Of a stretch of DNA of 64,000 nucleotides, positions 12,649-21,946 are shown piece after piece. Under the pieces are notes generated by a model. That model searched no databases and was not told the origin of the DNA. It saw only the letters and a program-made list of their open reading frames with translations. The translations under genes and the position numbers were made by a program. The stretch is from a virus, in IMG/VR virus record IMGVR_UViG_3300017917_002068, positions 1 to 64,000 of that record; one strand, given 5' to 3'. Numbering within the stretch: the stretch's first letter is position 1; every line of letters starts with the position of its first letter.

Positions 12649-13531
12649 CCTCTGTCCTATCGTTGTTGTAAGCTGTCTTAGAGACATTAAACTTCTAGCA
12701 TTACAAGCCCAAAGTATTCATGTATGGTTAGACAAACCACATGATATCTATATTTTAGTAAATGAGATTCGATTTGTTGAAGAATGGCAACGAGAATTTG
12801 ATTTACATTGCCGATCGTGGTATCAAAAACATAATTTAAAAATAATCTATAAAACAGAGTTTGATTGCTTCTGGAGTAAAAATTCTAGTCTGCACTGGGC
12901 CGGATGGGACGATCAGCAGATACTAAAATTAGCGATCGCTACTAAATTAAATTCTGATAGATATTTTGTTTTAGATTCTCAAAATTTTCTAATAAATTCC
13001 TGGAGTACTGATAATTATCCAATCATAGACAGCCGTTGCCCGGGAAGAAAAAATCTATATAGTATGAACAAGAATACCTGGGAAGAATATTCTCGAGAGT
13101 TTGGTCTCGATATTTCTATTCCTAATACCCCCGTGATGACTATTTCGACTCCCATCTATCTTAGATCCGACAATATTTTATCTTTAATTCAAAATTGGGT
13201 TGATCTCAAAAGATTCACTCAATGGTTTACCGGAACTTCTTCGAGTTTAAGTGAATTTGTTTTATATTACCTTTGGTTAGAAAAATGTGGAGGGTACGAT
13301 ACATTCCATTATGATGTTGGTTTTAATAACACATGGAACGGACCTATGATGAGATTAAAGGAAAACAATACTGTTGCCGAAAGATCTTTTTCTTTCTTTT
13401 TATCACAATTTGGAAAAAGAAAAAATGAAGCATGGGTGAGCATTACTCATAAGTCATGGAGTTTATTTTCGTCAAACGAACTAAAAGATTTGTCAAATCT
13501 GCTGAAAACTCGCAATCTTGTTCTAGAATGA
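12641..13531 (+). CDS. DUF6492-like putative glycosyltransferase
   Basis: 296 aa from GTG 12641 with GGGAG upstream, overlapping the previous gene by 8 nt. The N-terminus (CPIVVVSCLRDIKLLALQAQSI followed by DIYILVNE) fits the first beta-alpha-beta unit of the DUF6492 group of GT-A-like proteins, and DSQNF in the middle could occupy the DXD position. Substrate unknown. It may decorate phage DNA, virion or host glycans. Similarity recalled, not searched. Confidence 0.6.
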   Translation: MSSLCPIVVVSCLRDIKLLALQAQSIHVWLDKPHDIYILVNEIRFVEEWQREFDLHCRSWYQKHNLKIIYKTEFDCFWSKNSSLHWAGWDDQQILKLAIATKLNSDRYFVLDSQNFLINSWSTDNYPIIDSRCPGRKNLYSMNKNTWEEYSREFGLDISIPNTPVMTISTPIYLRSDNILSLIQNWVDLKRFTQWFTGTSSSLSEFVLYYLWLEKCGGYDTFHYDVGFNNTWNGPMMRLKENNTVAERSFSFFLSQFGKRKNEAWVSITHKSWSLFSSNELKDLSNLLKTRNLVLE

Positions 13532-13534
13532 ATA

Positions 13535-13540
13535 TATAAT
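13535..13540 (+). promoter_or_regulatory. Possible -10 element before the 13547 gene
   Basis: TATAAT with no good -35 at the expected spacing. The predicted +1 would fall on the ATG at 13547, as at other leaderless starts in this window. Confidence 0.35.
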
Positions 13541-13546
13541 AGCAGC

Positions 13547-14110
13547 ATGAAAAAAGTTTCTTCAAGCCCCGACAGGCATACCTTTCAACAAAAAGCATAC
13601 ATAGACAAAATGAAAAAAGCAGATGATCGAGACAAGATAGACGATCTTCAAGCTATGATTGACTTGTATGATCAGTTCAAAATTGATGCCGAACGACGAA
13701 TACACGATCCCCAGTGGCAAAAGAATAACATGGAATACGATATGCGTATCTGCGATTGGATTTTGAAAAAAGTTCGCGAATCAGATACCTATGCTCAAAA
13801 TTTATATGCAGCAATGTGTAATAACGATTTCCAAAAACTAGATGTACTTCCTATACTCAAAGACGAGACTTGGGGTGCGTCATGGCGTTCAGCTGGCGGA
13901 ATTATCGCTGATATGCGCCAAGAAGGAGATTACATCGATTGGTACTGTTCGGGTATCCGAGGTGGGCCGCTGGGTGGTGCTAGCGATGAAAACGATTGGG
14001 ATAAAAAGAGATATGTACCCGAAGGATATATTACCGACGAGATCCGGAATGATCTCCAAAGTCTTGGCTGGGCAGTGGTGCCTGGGGGAGATTGGGAAAA
14101 GTTTGTTTAA
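13547..14110 (+). CDS. Hypothetical protein (187 aa)
   Basis: N-terminal half helical and charged. The C-terminal half has a Trp/Gly-rich segment (ETWGASWRSAGGIIADMRQ ... YCSGIRGGPLGG). No recognised family. No Shine-Dalgarno; the ATG is 7 nt after a TATAAT. Confidence 0.7.
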   Translation: MKKVSSSPDRHTFQQKAYIDKMKKADDRDKIDDLQAMIDLYDQFKIDAERRIHDPQWQKNNMEYDMRICDWILKKVRESDTYAQNLYAAMCNNDFQKLDVLPILKDETWGASWRSAGGIIADMRQEGDYIDWYCSGIRGGPLGGASDENDWDKKRYVPEGYITDEIRNDLQSLGWAVVPGGDWEKFV

Positions 14111-14133
14111 TCTAAAGGAGAATATTTTCTAAA

Positions 14134-14325
14134 ATGAGCTGGGAACTTTATGAAGTTTGGTCAGAAGACGATGACGGTCACGAAGAGTTAGTAGATACTA
14201 CTCGAAGTCTTAAAGAAGCTAAATCACTAGCCCAAAAGACTATAAACGAAGGTGCTGTGGCAGTTTGGATCAATCAAGAAACGGGCGATGGCGATTTTAG
14301 AGAAATTGATAGATTGACAGCTTGA
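14134..14325 (+). CDS. Small acidic hypothetical protein (63 aa)
   Basis: MSWELYEVWSEDDDGHEE... has alternating beta and helix segments, as in small UBX-like phage proteins. AAAGGAG precedes the ATG. The next promoter overlaps its 3' end. Confidence 0.7.
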   Translation: MSWELYEVWSEDDDGHEELVDTTRSLKEAKSLAQKTINEGAVAVWINQETGDGDFREIDRLTA

Positions 14326-14342
14326 TCTATTGGTGCTATAAT
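14314..14342 (+). promoter_or_regulatory. Consensus sigma70 promoter inside the end of the upstream gene
   Basis: TTGACA (14314-14319), 17-nt spacer, TATAAT (14337-14342). It reads into the 14374 gene, which has TAGGAG before its ATG. Confidence 0.88.
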
Positions 14343-14373
14343 AACTATATTAATTAACAAATAGGAGCATTAA

Positions 14374-15567
14374 ATGGCTAAGGTAGCGACCAAAAAAACT
14401 CGTGTCACTGCAAAACAAATCGCAGAACATCGTACTAAATCGACCCGAGATTTGAGTCCGAAATGGGATGGTCACGAAACTTGGGATGCCGATCAATTTA
14501 GTCGATTCTTCCGCCGTTCAATGGACTATTATCGTTTAGAATTTAGCGGCAAAGATCTTAAACCTAAAGTCATCAATTGGATGAGTGCTAACGGTTATAC
14601 CAAAGATCAAATCAAATCATTCAAAGATACCAAAGACAATCGTTGTAATCTAACCACCGGTGCTATTGCTGCTAACCTACTGCGTGGTATGCCAGCGGTT
14701 CGCGCAGACTTTAACGAAGGCCGTAATACCGCACAGTGGTTGGGATCTCAAATTGCCAAAATCATTGAAGAAGGTAAGAATGATGAACAAGTCGATGACG
14801 ATGCTGTCGATACCAAGCCGCTCGTTCCTCAAATTTCAATCCAGGATCGTGTTCGTGAAGCTACTTATCCGATGACCGAAGAGATTGAAGATGCACTAGA
14901 ATCATTTTCACAAGATGCAGAATCTTTTGATCCTAAAGCATTTAAATTATTGAATCTTCTTAGAGGCAAACAGGCTAAAGCCGCTCATGCTCGAATCATC
15001 AAAGATTTTTACAAGCGTCAGCATGATGAATATCTAGAACTACAAGAAGGCAAATGCGAACAGCTTAAAGAAGCTTATAGTCATTTGACAAAAGCACAGG
15101 TTAAAAAAATCGTAGCGTTCTATCACGAGATTCTCTCAGCCTGTGACATGCTGATGCAAGAAGCTAAAGTAAATCGTAAGCCACGTGCTAAGAAATCTAA
15201 ACCTGCAGAAAAAATCGTCGAGAAGTTGAAATATCTTAAACAAGACGACAAGCTCAAACTGGTTTCTATTAATCCTACTGACATCATCGGAGCCAAAGAA
15301 CTCTGGGTGTTTAACATCAAGACACGGAAACTAGGAAAGTATGTAACGGTTGAGTATCAAGAACTTGGAGTCAAAGGTACTTCTATCACAGGATTTAATG
15401 AAAATGCTTCAGTGCAAAAGACTTTGCGCAAACCAGAAGAACAGTTGAAAGAATTCAAAGCTGCGGGTAAGGTACAGCTACGCAAGTTCCTAGAGGATAT
15501 CAAAGCTGTAGATATCAAACTCAACGGACGTATCAACGAAGATACTATTCTACTTAAAGTAGCTTAA
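14374..15567 (+). CDS. Large conserved hypothetical protein (397 aa)
   Basis: Basic N-terminus (MAKVATKKTRVTAKQ), a DLSPKWDGHETWDADQF segment, a long helical middle and a C-terminal beta-rich part. No catalytic signature. Found as a single strongly promoted gene, so probably expressed early and at a high level. Its stop overlaps the convergent fibre gene by 4 nt. A nucleic-acid or nucleoid role is conceivable from the basic head, but unproven. Confidence 0.75.
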   Translation: MAKVATKKTRVTAKQIAEHRTKSTRDLSPKWDGHETWDADQFSRFFRRSMDYYRLEFSGKDLKPKVINWMSANGYTKDQIKSFKDTKDNRCNLTTGAIAANLLRGMPAVRADFNEGRNTAQWLGSQIAKIIEEGKNDEQVDDDAVDTKPLVPQISIQDRVREATYPMTEEIEDALESFSQDAESFDPKAFKLLNLLRGKQAKAAHARIIKDFYKRQHDEYLELQEGKCEQLKEAYSHLTKAQVKKIVAFYHEILSACDMLMQEAKVNRKPRAKKSKPAEKIVEKLKYLKQDDKLKLVSINPTDIIGAKELWVFNIKTRKLGKYVTVEYQELGVKGTSITGFNENASVQKTLRKPEEQLKEFKAAGKVQLRKFLEDIKAVDIKLNGRINEDTILLKVA

Positions 15568-18500
15568 ACTACCATTCCAACAATATTACCGTTAGCATTC
15601 CAAACTGTAATGACTGCCGTGCCGCTAGTGGCAGCTAGTGTAACTGAAGTAGCACTTATCTGTCCAGCGGCATTTGCTCCTACAAAATTTCCTGCTAAAT
15701 TCACTGCAGAGAATCCTACAGTAGTTGTGCTAGCAGTTACGTTAATTTGAGTAATAGTACCGCCGATATTTCTTATATATACTTGAACTTTTCTCCCCGC
15801 TGTTAGAGATCCTATTTGCAATGTTCGAGTAATACCAGTAAAGCCGGCTATCCAAGATGCCAATGAAATTTGATCGGCCAGAACAAGAAAATCGGCATTA
15901 GCTGCTGTAACCGATGTATTACCAAAGGTAGGAGAAGTTAAACTTGGGTTCGTACCAAATACTAACGATCCGCTACCTGTTTCGTCGCTGATAACACCTG
16001 CCAACTGAGCACTGGTAGTTGCAGCAAATTGACTTAAATTTCCTGTAGTAGCAAGAGTACCTGTAGTTGGTAATGTAACATTTGTTGCTGCGGTGGTAGT
16101 TAATGTTAATGCAAAATTACCAGATGTATTAAAATCGTTGGCAGTATCAATATTACCACCTAGAGCTATAGATCTGTTAGCATTTTCAACATTAAAGGTT
16201 AATGTTCTACCCGCGGTAAGAGCTGGGTTCGAAGTTGCTACAAGTGTTACATCAAACGCCGCAGAGGTATCTCTTACAGATAAGCTAGTCAAACTATCAA
16301 CAGTACCTGCGTTAATATCTGGTGTTGCGATCACAGGGGAAGTTCCAAATACCAATGATCCAGATCCTGTTTCATCGCTGATAACTCCAGCAAGTTGAGA
16401 TGATGTAGTTGAAGCAAATTGATTTAATCCCGAACCGGTGATAGCTAAAGTACCGCTTGTAGGAAGAGTAACGTTTGTTATACCGGTTGTAGTCAATGTC
16501 AATGCAAAATTACCGCTGGTTGAAAAATTATTAGCTATATCAATGTTACCAGCCAGGGAAATAGTTCTATTAGCATTTTCAACGTCAATAGTTAGTGTTC
16601 GATCCGCGGTAAGTGCCACAGATGAATTAGAAGCAAAGAATAGATCAAAGTTAGTAGTTGTTGTATCTCTTACTTCTAATGTTGTAAAACGTCCAGTTGA
16701 TGCAGTCGTAGATCCAATGCTGATGTTGTTAATTGTGCCGGCGGTTACTGGATTTATAGTAACCGTTCCGGTACCTGTAGGACTAATAGTAACAGAAGCA
16801 TTCGCCGGACTTAGGCCAACAGTTGAGTTAGCATCTAAAGTTGTGAAATTTCCTGCTGCTCTGGTCGTTGTCCCAATAGGAGTGTTTTGAAGACTAGTTG
16901 CCGTTAATAACTTATTGAAATTCCAACTATCGTTCGACGAAGCATACAATAATGTCGCTGATGCACCATCTACAGATAAACCTGCCCCATTGGCGGCAGT
17001 AGCATTTAAGGCGCCTTTGGCTACGGTAATGTTTAAATCTTCGACGTCTAATGTTGTTGTGTTTAATGTAGTGGTAGTCCCATTAACAGTTAAATCACCA
17101 GTAACAGTGAGATTATTATTAACAGTAGTAGTTCCGCTCGGAGCACCAATACTAACAACAGTTCCAGCAGCGGCTATGTTTGCTGTTGTCGCAGCTCCGA
17201 AAGCATTGATTGTTGTCGCAGTAGTGTTTAATAGATTGAATGTAGTCTGATCGGTTGTTAAATCTCCACCTCGTATTTCTACATCGGATTTGAATATTGC
17301 ATTACTATCTACAGTCAAAGTGGAATTACCGAGTATTCCTCCTCCAACTGTTAATGATCCGGTTATTTCTGTGCTACCTGTTACAAACAGATCTTGTGTT
17401 ATTTCTGTGTTACCTGTTACAAACAGATCTTGTGTTACTCTTATATCATTTTCTACATTAAGGTCGCTATTCAATGTAACTGCAGGAACAAACACAATCC
17501 CCGACGAATCGTCTGTATCAATAACGCTGCCGTTTAATGTAAAATTTCCTAACTGTATTGAAGAAGCATTAGTGGCTATTACCGCAGTATTGGCGGCGCC
17601 GAATGCATTAACTGTAGTTACAGTAGTGTTTAATAGGTTGAATGTCGTTTTGTCAGTAATTATGTCCCCACCACGGACTGTTAAATCTCCCGATATATCA
17701 GTATCGGCAATAACAACTAGGTCGCCAGTGCCATTCGGTCGTATATTAATATCCGAGTTAGAAGTATTTCCGTCGATATTATTTTCAAATATTCGTATGC
17801 CCTCGAAATTAAGAGTTTCTACGATACCGATCGTTCCTCTAAGATTTACAGTTCCACTTGAAGTTCCTAGTGTCAATACTTCAGTATCAGTATCTGTTAG
17901 AATAATTTCGTTACCGGCGATCGGCTCTACTTCGTAAGTTAAACGAACTCGATAATTTACGTATTCTGTATTTCCAGTCCAATCGAACTTTATTCGATAA
18001 TTTACAGGACCTGCATCTAGTTCAGCATATATATTTTGAATTTCGTATGATGTTCTTGTTAATGTACCTGAAAGATAATCTAAAATTTCCCAAGCTAATG
18101 TTGAAGGGTTTTGTCTTTCTAATTGAACATATCCGGTAGTTAGTGCTGCTGAAGATCTATAAATAGCGACGTAATTTAATGTCCCTGGACTCGGAGAAGA
18201 AAAATTTAATGTAACTGTATAAACAGCATCTGTCCTCTGGCTTTCGTCTGGACTGAATACCAAAGGATCATCAAGTGTGCCATTACCGGTAAAAGCATCA
18301 CCCGATGAAACTGACACATTGATAAAACCATCTATTCCTGGGGTTGATTGGATTTTTCCAACCAACAGATTATTCATAACTAGATCATTAGAGGTTAAAT
18401 TTCCTCTACTGGTAACAGTATGTAAAGTATCAGTTTCAGTTACACCAAAGCTTTCAAATTCAATTTCGTTGTTAGCAACTCGATCAATTCGTATTCCTCG

Positions 18501-19076
18501 GAATGAAGTTAATTTCAAATCCTGAGATTCGACTCCGGTATTTTCTAATCTTATTGATGCACCGTTGCTAACACCTGTTGGAGAATAGATATCGTAGTCA
18601 GGTCCGTTGATAGTGATGGTATCGATAGGTCCTGTGCTAGGATCGCTGAAAACTATATTATCGCCACCTATTATGGTTAGAGTATCACGAACATTATCAG
18701 CTTCGATAGTATAGCCGTCGGGATCTACGATTCCTGTACCAATGAATCTAAATTTTCTAAAGAAGTCATAATAGGCAGCAGAATTTGGATATGTGTTGTC
18801 ATTAGTGATCGTATGGTTTGACCCAGTTCCTGTAGCAATCAAATCAACCGCAGTTCCTGCTCTAGCCTCTACTTCAGTGTTGGCTAATTTTATCGTGTTT
18901 AAATTAACAAAAATAACGTAATATTTGAACCCGCTAACGAGTCCTCCGACACTGTTACCATTGTTATTATTATAAACCACACCCTGGCTATTAACGAACC
19001 CGTGATTTGGTATCGAGATCGAATTATCTACTAGATTTACGTCTGATACAGGGTTAAAAGTCTTAGAAACTGGCAT
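15564..19076 (-). CDS. Tail-fibre-like virion protein (1170 aa)
   Basis: Low-complexity Thr/Asn/Ser/Gly-rich beta protein of many short repeats (DLTVNGTTTTLN, ITQDLFVTG, NFTTLDANSTVG), typical of trimeric phage fibres and spikes. Two tandem modules of about 130 residues in the C-terminal half share SQLAGVISDETGSGSLVFGT. The frame is intact with no stop over 3.5 kb. It lies on the minus strand, convergent with the 14374 gene and divergent from the 19134 fibre gene behind a shared late-promoter region. GGATGAGGA precedes the ATG. Probably a receptor-binding or accessory fibre. Confidence 0.8.
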   Translation of the reverse strand: MPVSKTFNPVSDVNLVDNSISIPNHGFVNSQGVVYNNNNGNSVGGLVSGFKYYVIFVNLNTIKLANTEVEARAGTAVDLIATGTGSNHTITNDNTYPNSAAYYDFFRKFRFIGTGIVDPDGYTIEADNVRDTLTIIGGDNIVFSDPSTGPIDTITINGPDYDIYSPTGVSNGASIRLENTGVESQDLKLTSFRGIRIDRVANNEIEFESFGVTETDTLHTVTSRGNLTSNDLVMNNLLVGKIQSTPGIDGFINVSVSSGDAFTGNGTLDDPLVFSPDESQRTDAVYTVTLNFSSPSPGTLNYVAIYRSSAALTTGYVQLERQNPSTLAWEILDYLSGTLTRTSYEIQNIYAELDAGPVNYRIKFDWTGNTEYVNYRVRLTYEVEPIAGNEIILTDTDTEVLTLGTSSGTVNLRGTIGIVETLNFEGIRIFENNIDGNTSNSDINIRPNGTGDLVVIADTDISGDLTVRGGDIITDKTTFNLLNTTVTTVNAFGAANTAVIATNASSIQLGNFTLNGSVIDTDDSSGIVFVPAVTLNSDLNVENDIRVTQDLFVTGNTEITQDLFVTGSTEITGSLTVGGGILGNSTLTVDSNAIFKSDVEIRGGDLTTDQTTFNLLNTTATTINAFGAATTANIAAAGTVVSIGAPSGTTTVNNNLTVTGDLTVNGTTTTLNTTTLDVEDLNITVAKGALNATAANGAGLSVDGASATLLYASSNDSWNFNKLLTATSLQNTPIGTTTRAAGNFTTLDANSTVGLSPANASVTISPTGTGTVTINPVTAGTINNISIGSTTASTGRFTTLEVRDTTTTNFDLFFASNSSVALTADRTLTIDVENANRTISLAGNIDIANNFSTSGNFALTLTTTGITNVTLPTSGTLAITGSGLNQFASTTSSQLAGVISDETGSGSLVFGTSPVIATPDINAGTVDSLTSLSVRDTSAAFDVTLVATSNPALTAGRTLTFNVENANRSIALGGNIDTANDFNTSGNFALTLTTTAATNVTLPTTGTLATTGNLSQFAATTSAQLAGVISDETGSGSLVFGTNPSLTSPTFGNTSVTAANADFLVLADQISLASWIAGFTGITRTLQIGSLTAGRKVQVYIRNIGGTITQINVTASTTTVGFSAVNLAGNFVGANAAGQISATSVTLAATSGTAVITVWNANGNIVGMVV
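15950..16690 (-). repeat. Two diverged tandem modules in the fibre gene
   Basis: The block from about 15955 (matching CCAAATACTAACGATCC...) recurs about 393 nt away at about 16348 with scattered substitutions. The encoded units share NVENANR-(S/T)-I, TLPT-GTLA and SQLAGVISDETGSGSLVFGT. Confidence 0.75.
17362..17433 (-). repeat. Two perfect-length 36-nt tandem repeats in the fibre gene
   Basis: Units 17362-17397 and 17398-17433 differ by one base and encode the 12-residue repeat TEITQDLFVTG(N/S). A partial third unit follows in the protein (TEITGSLTV). Probably generated by slippage or unequal recombination. Confidence 0.85.
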
Positions 19077-19095
19077 AAATGATCCTCATCCTTAG

Positions 19096-19103
19096 TATTT
19101 ATT
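19096..19103 (-). promoter_or_regulatory. Late promoter candidate for the minus-strand fibre
   Basis: TATTTATT on the plus strand reads AATAAATA on the minus strand, 20 nt upstream of the fibre start. Confidence 0.65.
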
Positions 19104-19117
19104 GCTTTCCACTTAAG

Positions 19118-19125
19118 GATAAATA
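19118..19125 (+). promoter_or_regulatory. Late promoter candidate for the plus-strand fibre
   Basis: GATAAATA eight nt before the ATG at 19134, divergent from the minus-strand element 14 nt away. The spacing suggests a near-leaderless late mRNA. Confidence 0.65.
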
Positions 19126-19133
19126 TTGGTACT

Positions 19134-20552
19134 ATGAAACAAAACGACCTAGATCAAATCCTTGGCCATCTTGGCACAGCCATAAAAACCATGGCAGATA
19201 AGCAGCCGCCTACCGTAGATTATCAAGAAATCATTAAAAATATACCACAGAGATCACTGTCAGCTGATCTTTTACACGGCGGAATAGCTAGAAACTTTGC
19301 CAGCACAGGTATCAAGGATTCCGCATCAGTTACTATATTAACTGTTAAAGATACAGGAATCGAAGTTCAAAGAGCAGCTATTCCTAAGCTATTAGGATCA
19401 GTTGATATCGAAAACAGATTAACTGCTGAATCTGCTGTTATTACTAAAGACCTTACAGTATCTGGAGTTCTACGAGCTAATATCGATCTAGACTATTTTG
19501 AATTAGTAAAACAGATTCCTAAAAGAGCCCTCAGCGGAGATTTAATCGCAGGCGGTACAATTAAGAATTTTGCCAGTTCAGGAATTAAAGATTCTGCAAC
19601 TTCTGTAAAATTAAACATAACTGACGATAAAATCTATATAGACGATCTAGAAGTTAAAACTTTAAAAGGTTCTGTATCTGTTGAAAAAGATCTATCAGCA
19701 GAAAATATTTCTGTATCGGGAACTATCAAAGCAAGCAGGATCGAAGTTCAAGAACTAAAAGCTGATCTTAGATTAGAAAAAACTACACCTTTAGAATTTA
19801 AAACTAGTGCAGAAAATTCAGTATATGGTAAAGGATTAATTTGGACTGGTACTGGTGGTACAAAACAACTGCTACTACAAAAAGATCCTGACAGAATCTA
19901 CACCACAGAAAATTTCGATCTACTGGCTGGTAAATCATATATGATAGATCGAGTAAAAATAATCGATCAAAATAGTCTAGGACCCACGGTAGTTAAAAGT
20001 AATCTAAAAGAAATTGGCAGTCTAAGGAAATTAGTAGTTCTCGGCGATGTAAATTTTAACGATGTGTTGTTTTTCAATTCATCAACGAATAGATTAAGTT
20101 TTGGAACAGAACAGCCTAATGCCACTTTTTCTATCGTAGAAAATAGCATAGAATTGATGTTGGGCATAAAAGATAAAGCATCGGCGGTTATCGGAACCTA
20201 CGGATATCATAACGTAGATATTGTCACAGACGGAACTTCAAGAGTAACCATCGGAAATAACGGTAATATACTATTAGGTAATAAAAATAATAATCCTATA
20301 CAAGTTTCAGTTCATGGTAAGTTATCTGTTGGTGTTAATAATCCAGACCCTAGTGTTGATTTACATATCAACGGATCTGTAAGATTTAATAACAAGTTAC
20401 AGACACATGGAGTCACTCCACCAAGTAGTGGCTTTTATAATGTTGGAGATATCGTTTGGAACTCAGAACCTAAAAAATCTCAACCAGTTGGATGGGTATG
20501 TACTAGATCCGGAACCCCCGGTGATTGGAATCCGTTCGGCATTATAGCATGA
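19134..20552 (+). CDS. Fibre-like virion structural protein (472 aa)
   Basis: Helical N-terminus, then two copies of a module (EIIKNIPQRSLSADLLHGG...NFASTGIKDSA near 36-74 and ELVKQIPKRALSGDLIAGG...NFASSGIKDSA near 122-160) followed by short beta repeats. The C-terminus has Gly-rich turns and a WVCTRSGTPGDWNPFG ending like other tail-fibre tips. It partners the divergent fibre gene. Its stop overlaps the next gene (ATGA). Confidence 0.78.
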   Translation: MKQNDLDQILGHLGTAIKTMADKQPPTVDYQEIIKNIPQRSLSADLLHGGIARNFASTGIKDSASVTILTVKDTGIEVQRAAIPKLLGSVDIENRLTAESAVITKDLTVSGVLRANIDLDYFELVKQIPKRALSGDLIAGGTIKNFASSGIKDSATSVKLNITDDKIYIDDLEVKTLKGSVSVEKDLSAENISVSGTIKASRIEVQELKADLRLEKTTPLEFKTSAENSVYGKGLIWTGTGGTKQLLLQKDPDRIYTTENFDLLAGKSYMIDRVKIIDQNSLGPTVVKSNLKEIGSLRKLVVLGDVNFNDVLFFNSSTNRLSFGTEQPNATFSIVENSIELMLGIKDKASAVIGTYGYHNVDIVTDGTSRVTIGNNGNILLGNKNNNPIQVSVHGKLSVGVNNPDPSVDLHINGSVRFNNKLQTHGVTPPSSGFYNVGDIVWNSEPKKSQPVGWVCTRSGTPGDWNPFGIIA

Positions 20553-21133
20553 CTTCATCATTAGTGATCGGGAATGGCGAAAGCCGTTCCCAAGTAGATC
20601 TATCAAAATTTTTAGAAAAATTTATTACTATCGGTTGCAACGCTATTTCTAGAGATCACAGAGTTGATCATTTGGTATGTTGTGATAGGAGAATGGTTTT
20701 AGAATCTATTTCAAGAAACATTTCGAACATTTACACACGAAAAGATTGGTATAGGTCTTTTAATTTACCATGTGTTAAACAACTTCCCGAACTTCCATAT
20801 CAAGGTGATAAACGATCCGATGATCCGTTTCATTGGGGTAGCGGACCTTACGCAGTTTTATTAGCTACAGATTTTGTCGATGATATTCATTTGTTAGGTT
20901 TTGACCTTTATGGTAAAAATAATGACGTCAATAATATCTATAAAGGCACTGCTAACTATTCAAAGACAGATTCCAGAGCAGTAGATCCTAGCTATTGGAT
21001 ATATCAGATTTCTAAGGTGTTCGACTGTTTTCCAGATAAGTATTTTACAGTTTATAATGTTGAAAATTGGTCTATGCCAGACAGTTGGAAATTGAACAAC
21101 GTTTCATTTAAAACTATTGACAAACTTCTTTAA
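20549..21133 (+). CDS. Putative glycan-related enzyme with GNGESR motif
   Basis: 194 aa from ATG 20549, overlapping the fibre stop. The N-terminus (SLVIGNGESRSQVDL) and IGCNAISRDHRVDHLVCCDRRMV resemble the nucleotide-sugar-binding start of CstII-type sialyltransferases and DUF115-like proteins, which read GNGPS-x-x-x-x-D followed by GCN-R. The rest is not diagnostic. Placement between fibres and glycosyltransferases supports a carbohydrate role. Function tentative. Confidence 0.5.
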   Translation: MTSSLVIGNGESRSQVDLSKFLEKFITIGCNAISRDHRVDHLVCCDRRMVLESISRNISNIYTRKDWYRSFNLPCVKQLPELPYQGDKRSDDPFHWGSGPYAVLLATDFVDDIHLLGFDLYGKNNDVNNIYKGTANYSKTDSRAVDPSYWIYQISKVFDCFPDKYFTVYNVENWSMPDSWKLNNVSFKTIDKLL

Positions 21134-21233
21134 TTGTTATAAACTGTTGCAATAGTGGTCTTCAATGGCATTCATCCCACTCTAAATATTCTGCATGTCA
21201 TCAAACTTGCTACTTTTCAAAAGGAGACTAGAG

Positions 21234-21758
21234 ATGGCAAATTATCTTTCTACAAAAACATACGGCAACGATAGAGGTCTTAGTTGCTGTTTTAGACAAT
21301 GGCGTTCAACACACAGCCATTGTTCATTGCTACACGGTTATTCAATCGGCATCAAACTAATCTTTGAAAGTCACACACTCGATGATCGTAACTGGGTCAT
21401 GGACTTTGGCGGACTCAAGGCATTTAAAGAGTGGTCAGAATACATGTTCGATCACACATTAGTAATTGCTGAAGATGATCCTCATCGTGCTATGTTCGAA
21501 AAAATGGCGGAACTGGGATTACAAGACCAAGGTGGAGTCTGTGATATTCGTATCGTTCCTGCTGTAGGTTGTGAAAAGTTTTCAGAACTTGCTTACAAAG
21601 AAATGGATAAGATTCTCAAAACTTATCAGCGTGGAGAATCTTATACCTTACCAAACGGTAAGACATTCGAAGCAAGATATCCTGTAGGAAAATTCGTTCA
21701 TCTTCGTTCTGTAGAAGTTTTTGAACATGCTGGTAATTCGGCAGTATATGAAGGATGA
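21234..21758 (+). CDS. queD: QueD / 6-pyruvoyl-tetrahydropterin synthase-like protein
   Basis: 174 aa from ATG 21234 (AAGGAG upstream); the in-frame ATG at 21195 lacks a ribosome site. Family features: H27-S-H29-C30-S-L-L-H34-G, VMDFGGLK with D57, and FDHT with H74. The usual HGHxY metal motif reads HGYSI here, so one of the three zinc histidines appears replaced or supplied by H27 or H29. QueD makes 6-carboxytetrahydropterin on the way to 7-deazaguanines used in tRNA queuosine and in some phage DNA modification. No other pathway gene is in the window. Confidence 0.78.
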   Translation: MANYLSTKTYGNDRGLSCCFRQWRSTHSHCSLLHGYSIGIKLIFESHTLDDRNWVMDFGGLKAFKEWSEYMFDHTLVIAEDDPHRAMFEKMAELGLQDQGGVCDIRIVPAVGCEKFSELAYKEMDKILKTYQRGESYTLPNGKTFEARYPVGKFVHLRSVEVFEHAGNSAVYEG

Positions 21759-21946
21759 ATAGTTTTGAAAAGATATGGGCCCGGGCAACTGGGCACCTAA
21801 TGGGGCAAACGGACACCGATCGTCCTGATGTCCCTATCCTAACCGTCCGTGAAGCAAGGATAGCACTATTCTTAAAAACATTTTGGGTGATCATTCATGT
21901 GATCACCTGTCTGTTCATTATTGCTAATGTAGTAAGACACTGGTAA
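21755..21946 (+). CDS. Small single-pass membrane protein (63 aa)
   Basis: Soluble N-terminal 35 residues, then a hydrophobic segment (FLKTFWVIIHVITCLFIIANVV, about 39-60). It overlaps both neighbours by 1-4 nt. No recognised family. Confidence 0.68.
   Translation: MNSFEKIWARATGHLMGQTDTDRPDVPILTVREARIALFLKTFWVIIHVITCLFIIANVVRHW

Noticed and set aside
13842-14132. ORF at 13842-14132 in an alternative frame
   Set aside because: It sits within the 13547 gene, has no ribosome site and reads like a shadow frame.
17362-17433. Tandem repeat considered as a CRISPR array
   Set aside because: Only two direct units with no spacers, inside an intact fibre frame in multiples of three.
16093-18525. Several plus-strand ORFs of 80-215 codons inside 16093-18525
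   Set aside because: They are antisense readings of the 1170-residue fibre gene, giving Val/Pro-rich low-complexity products without ribosome sites.
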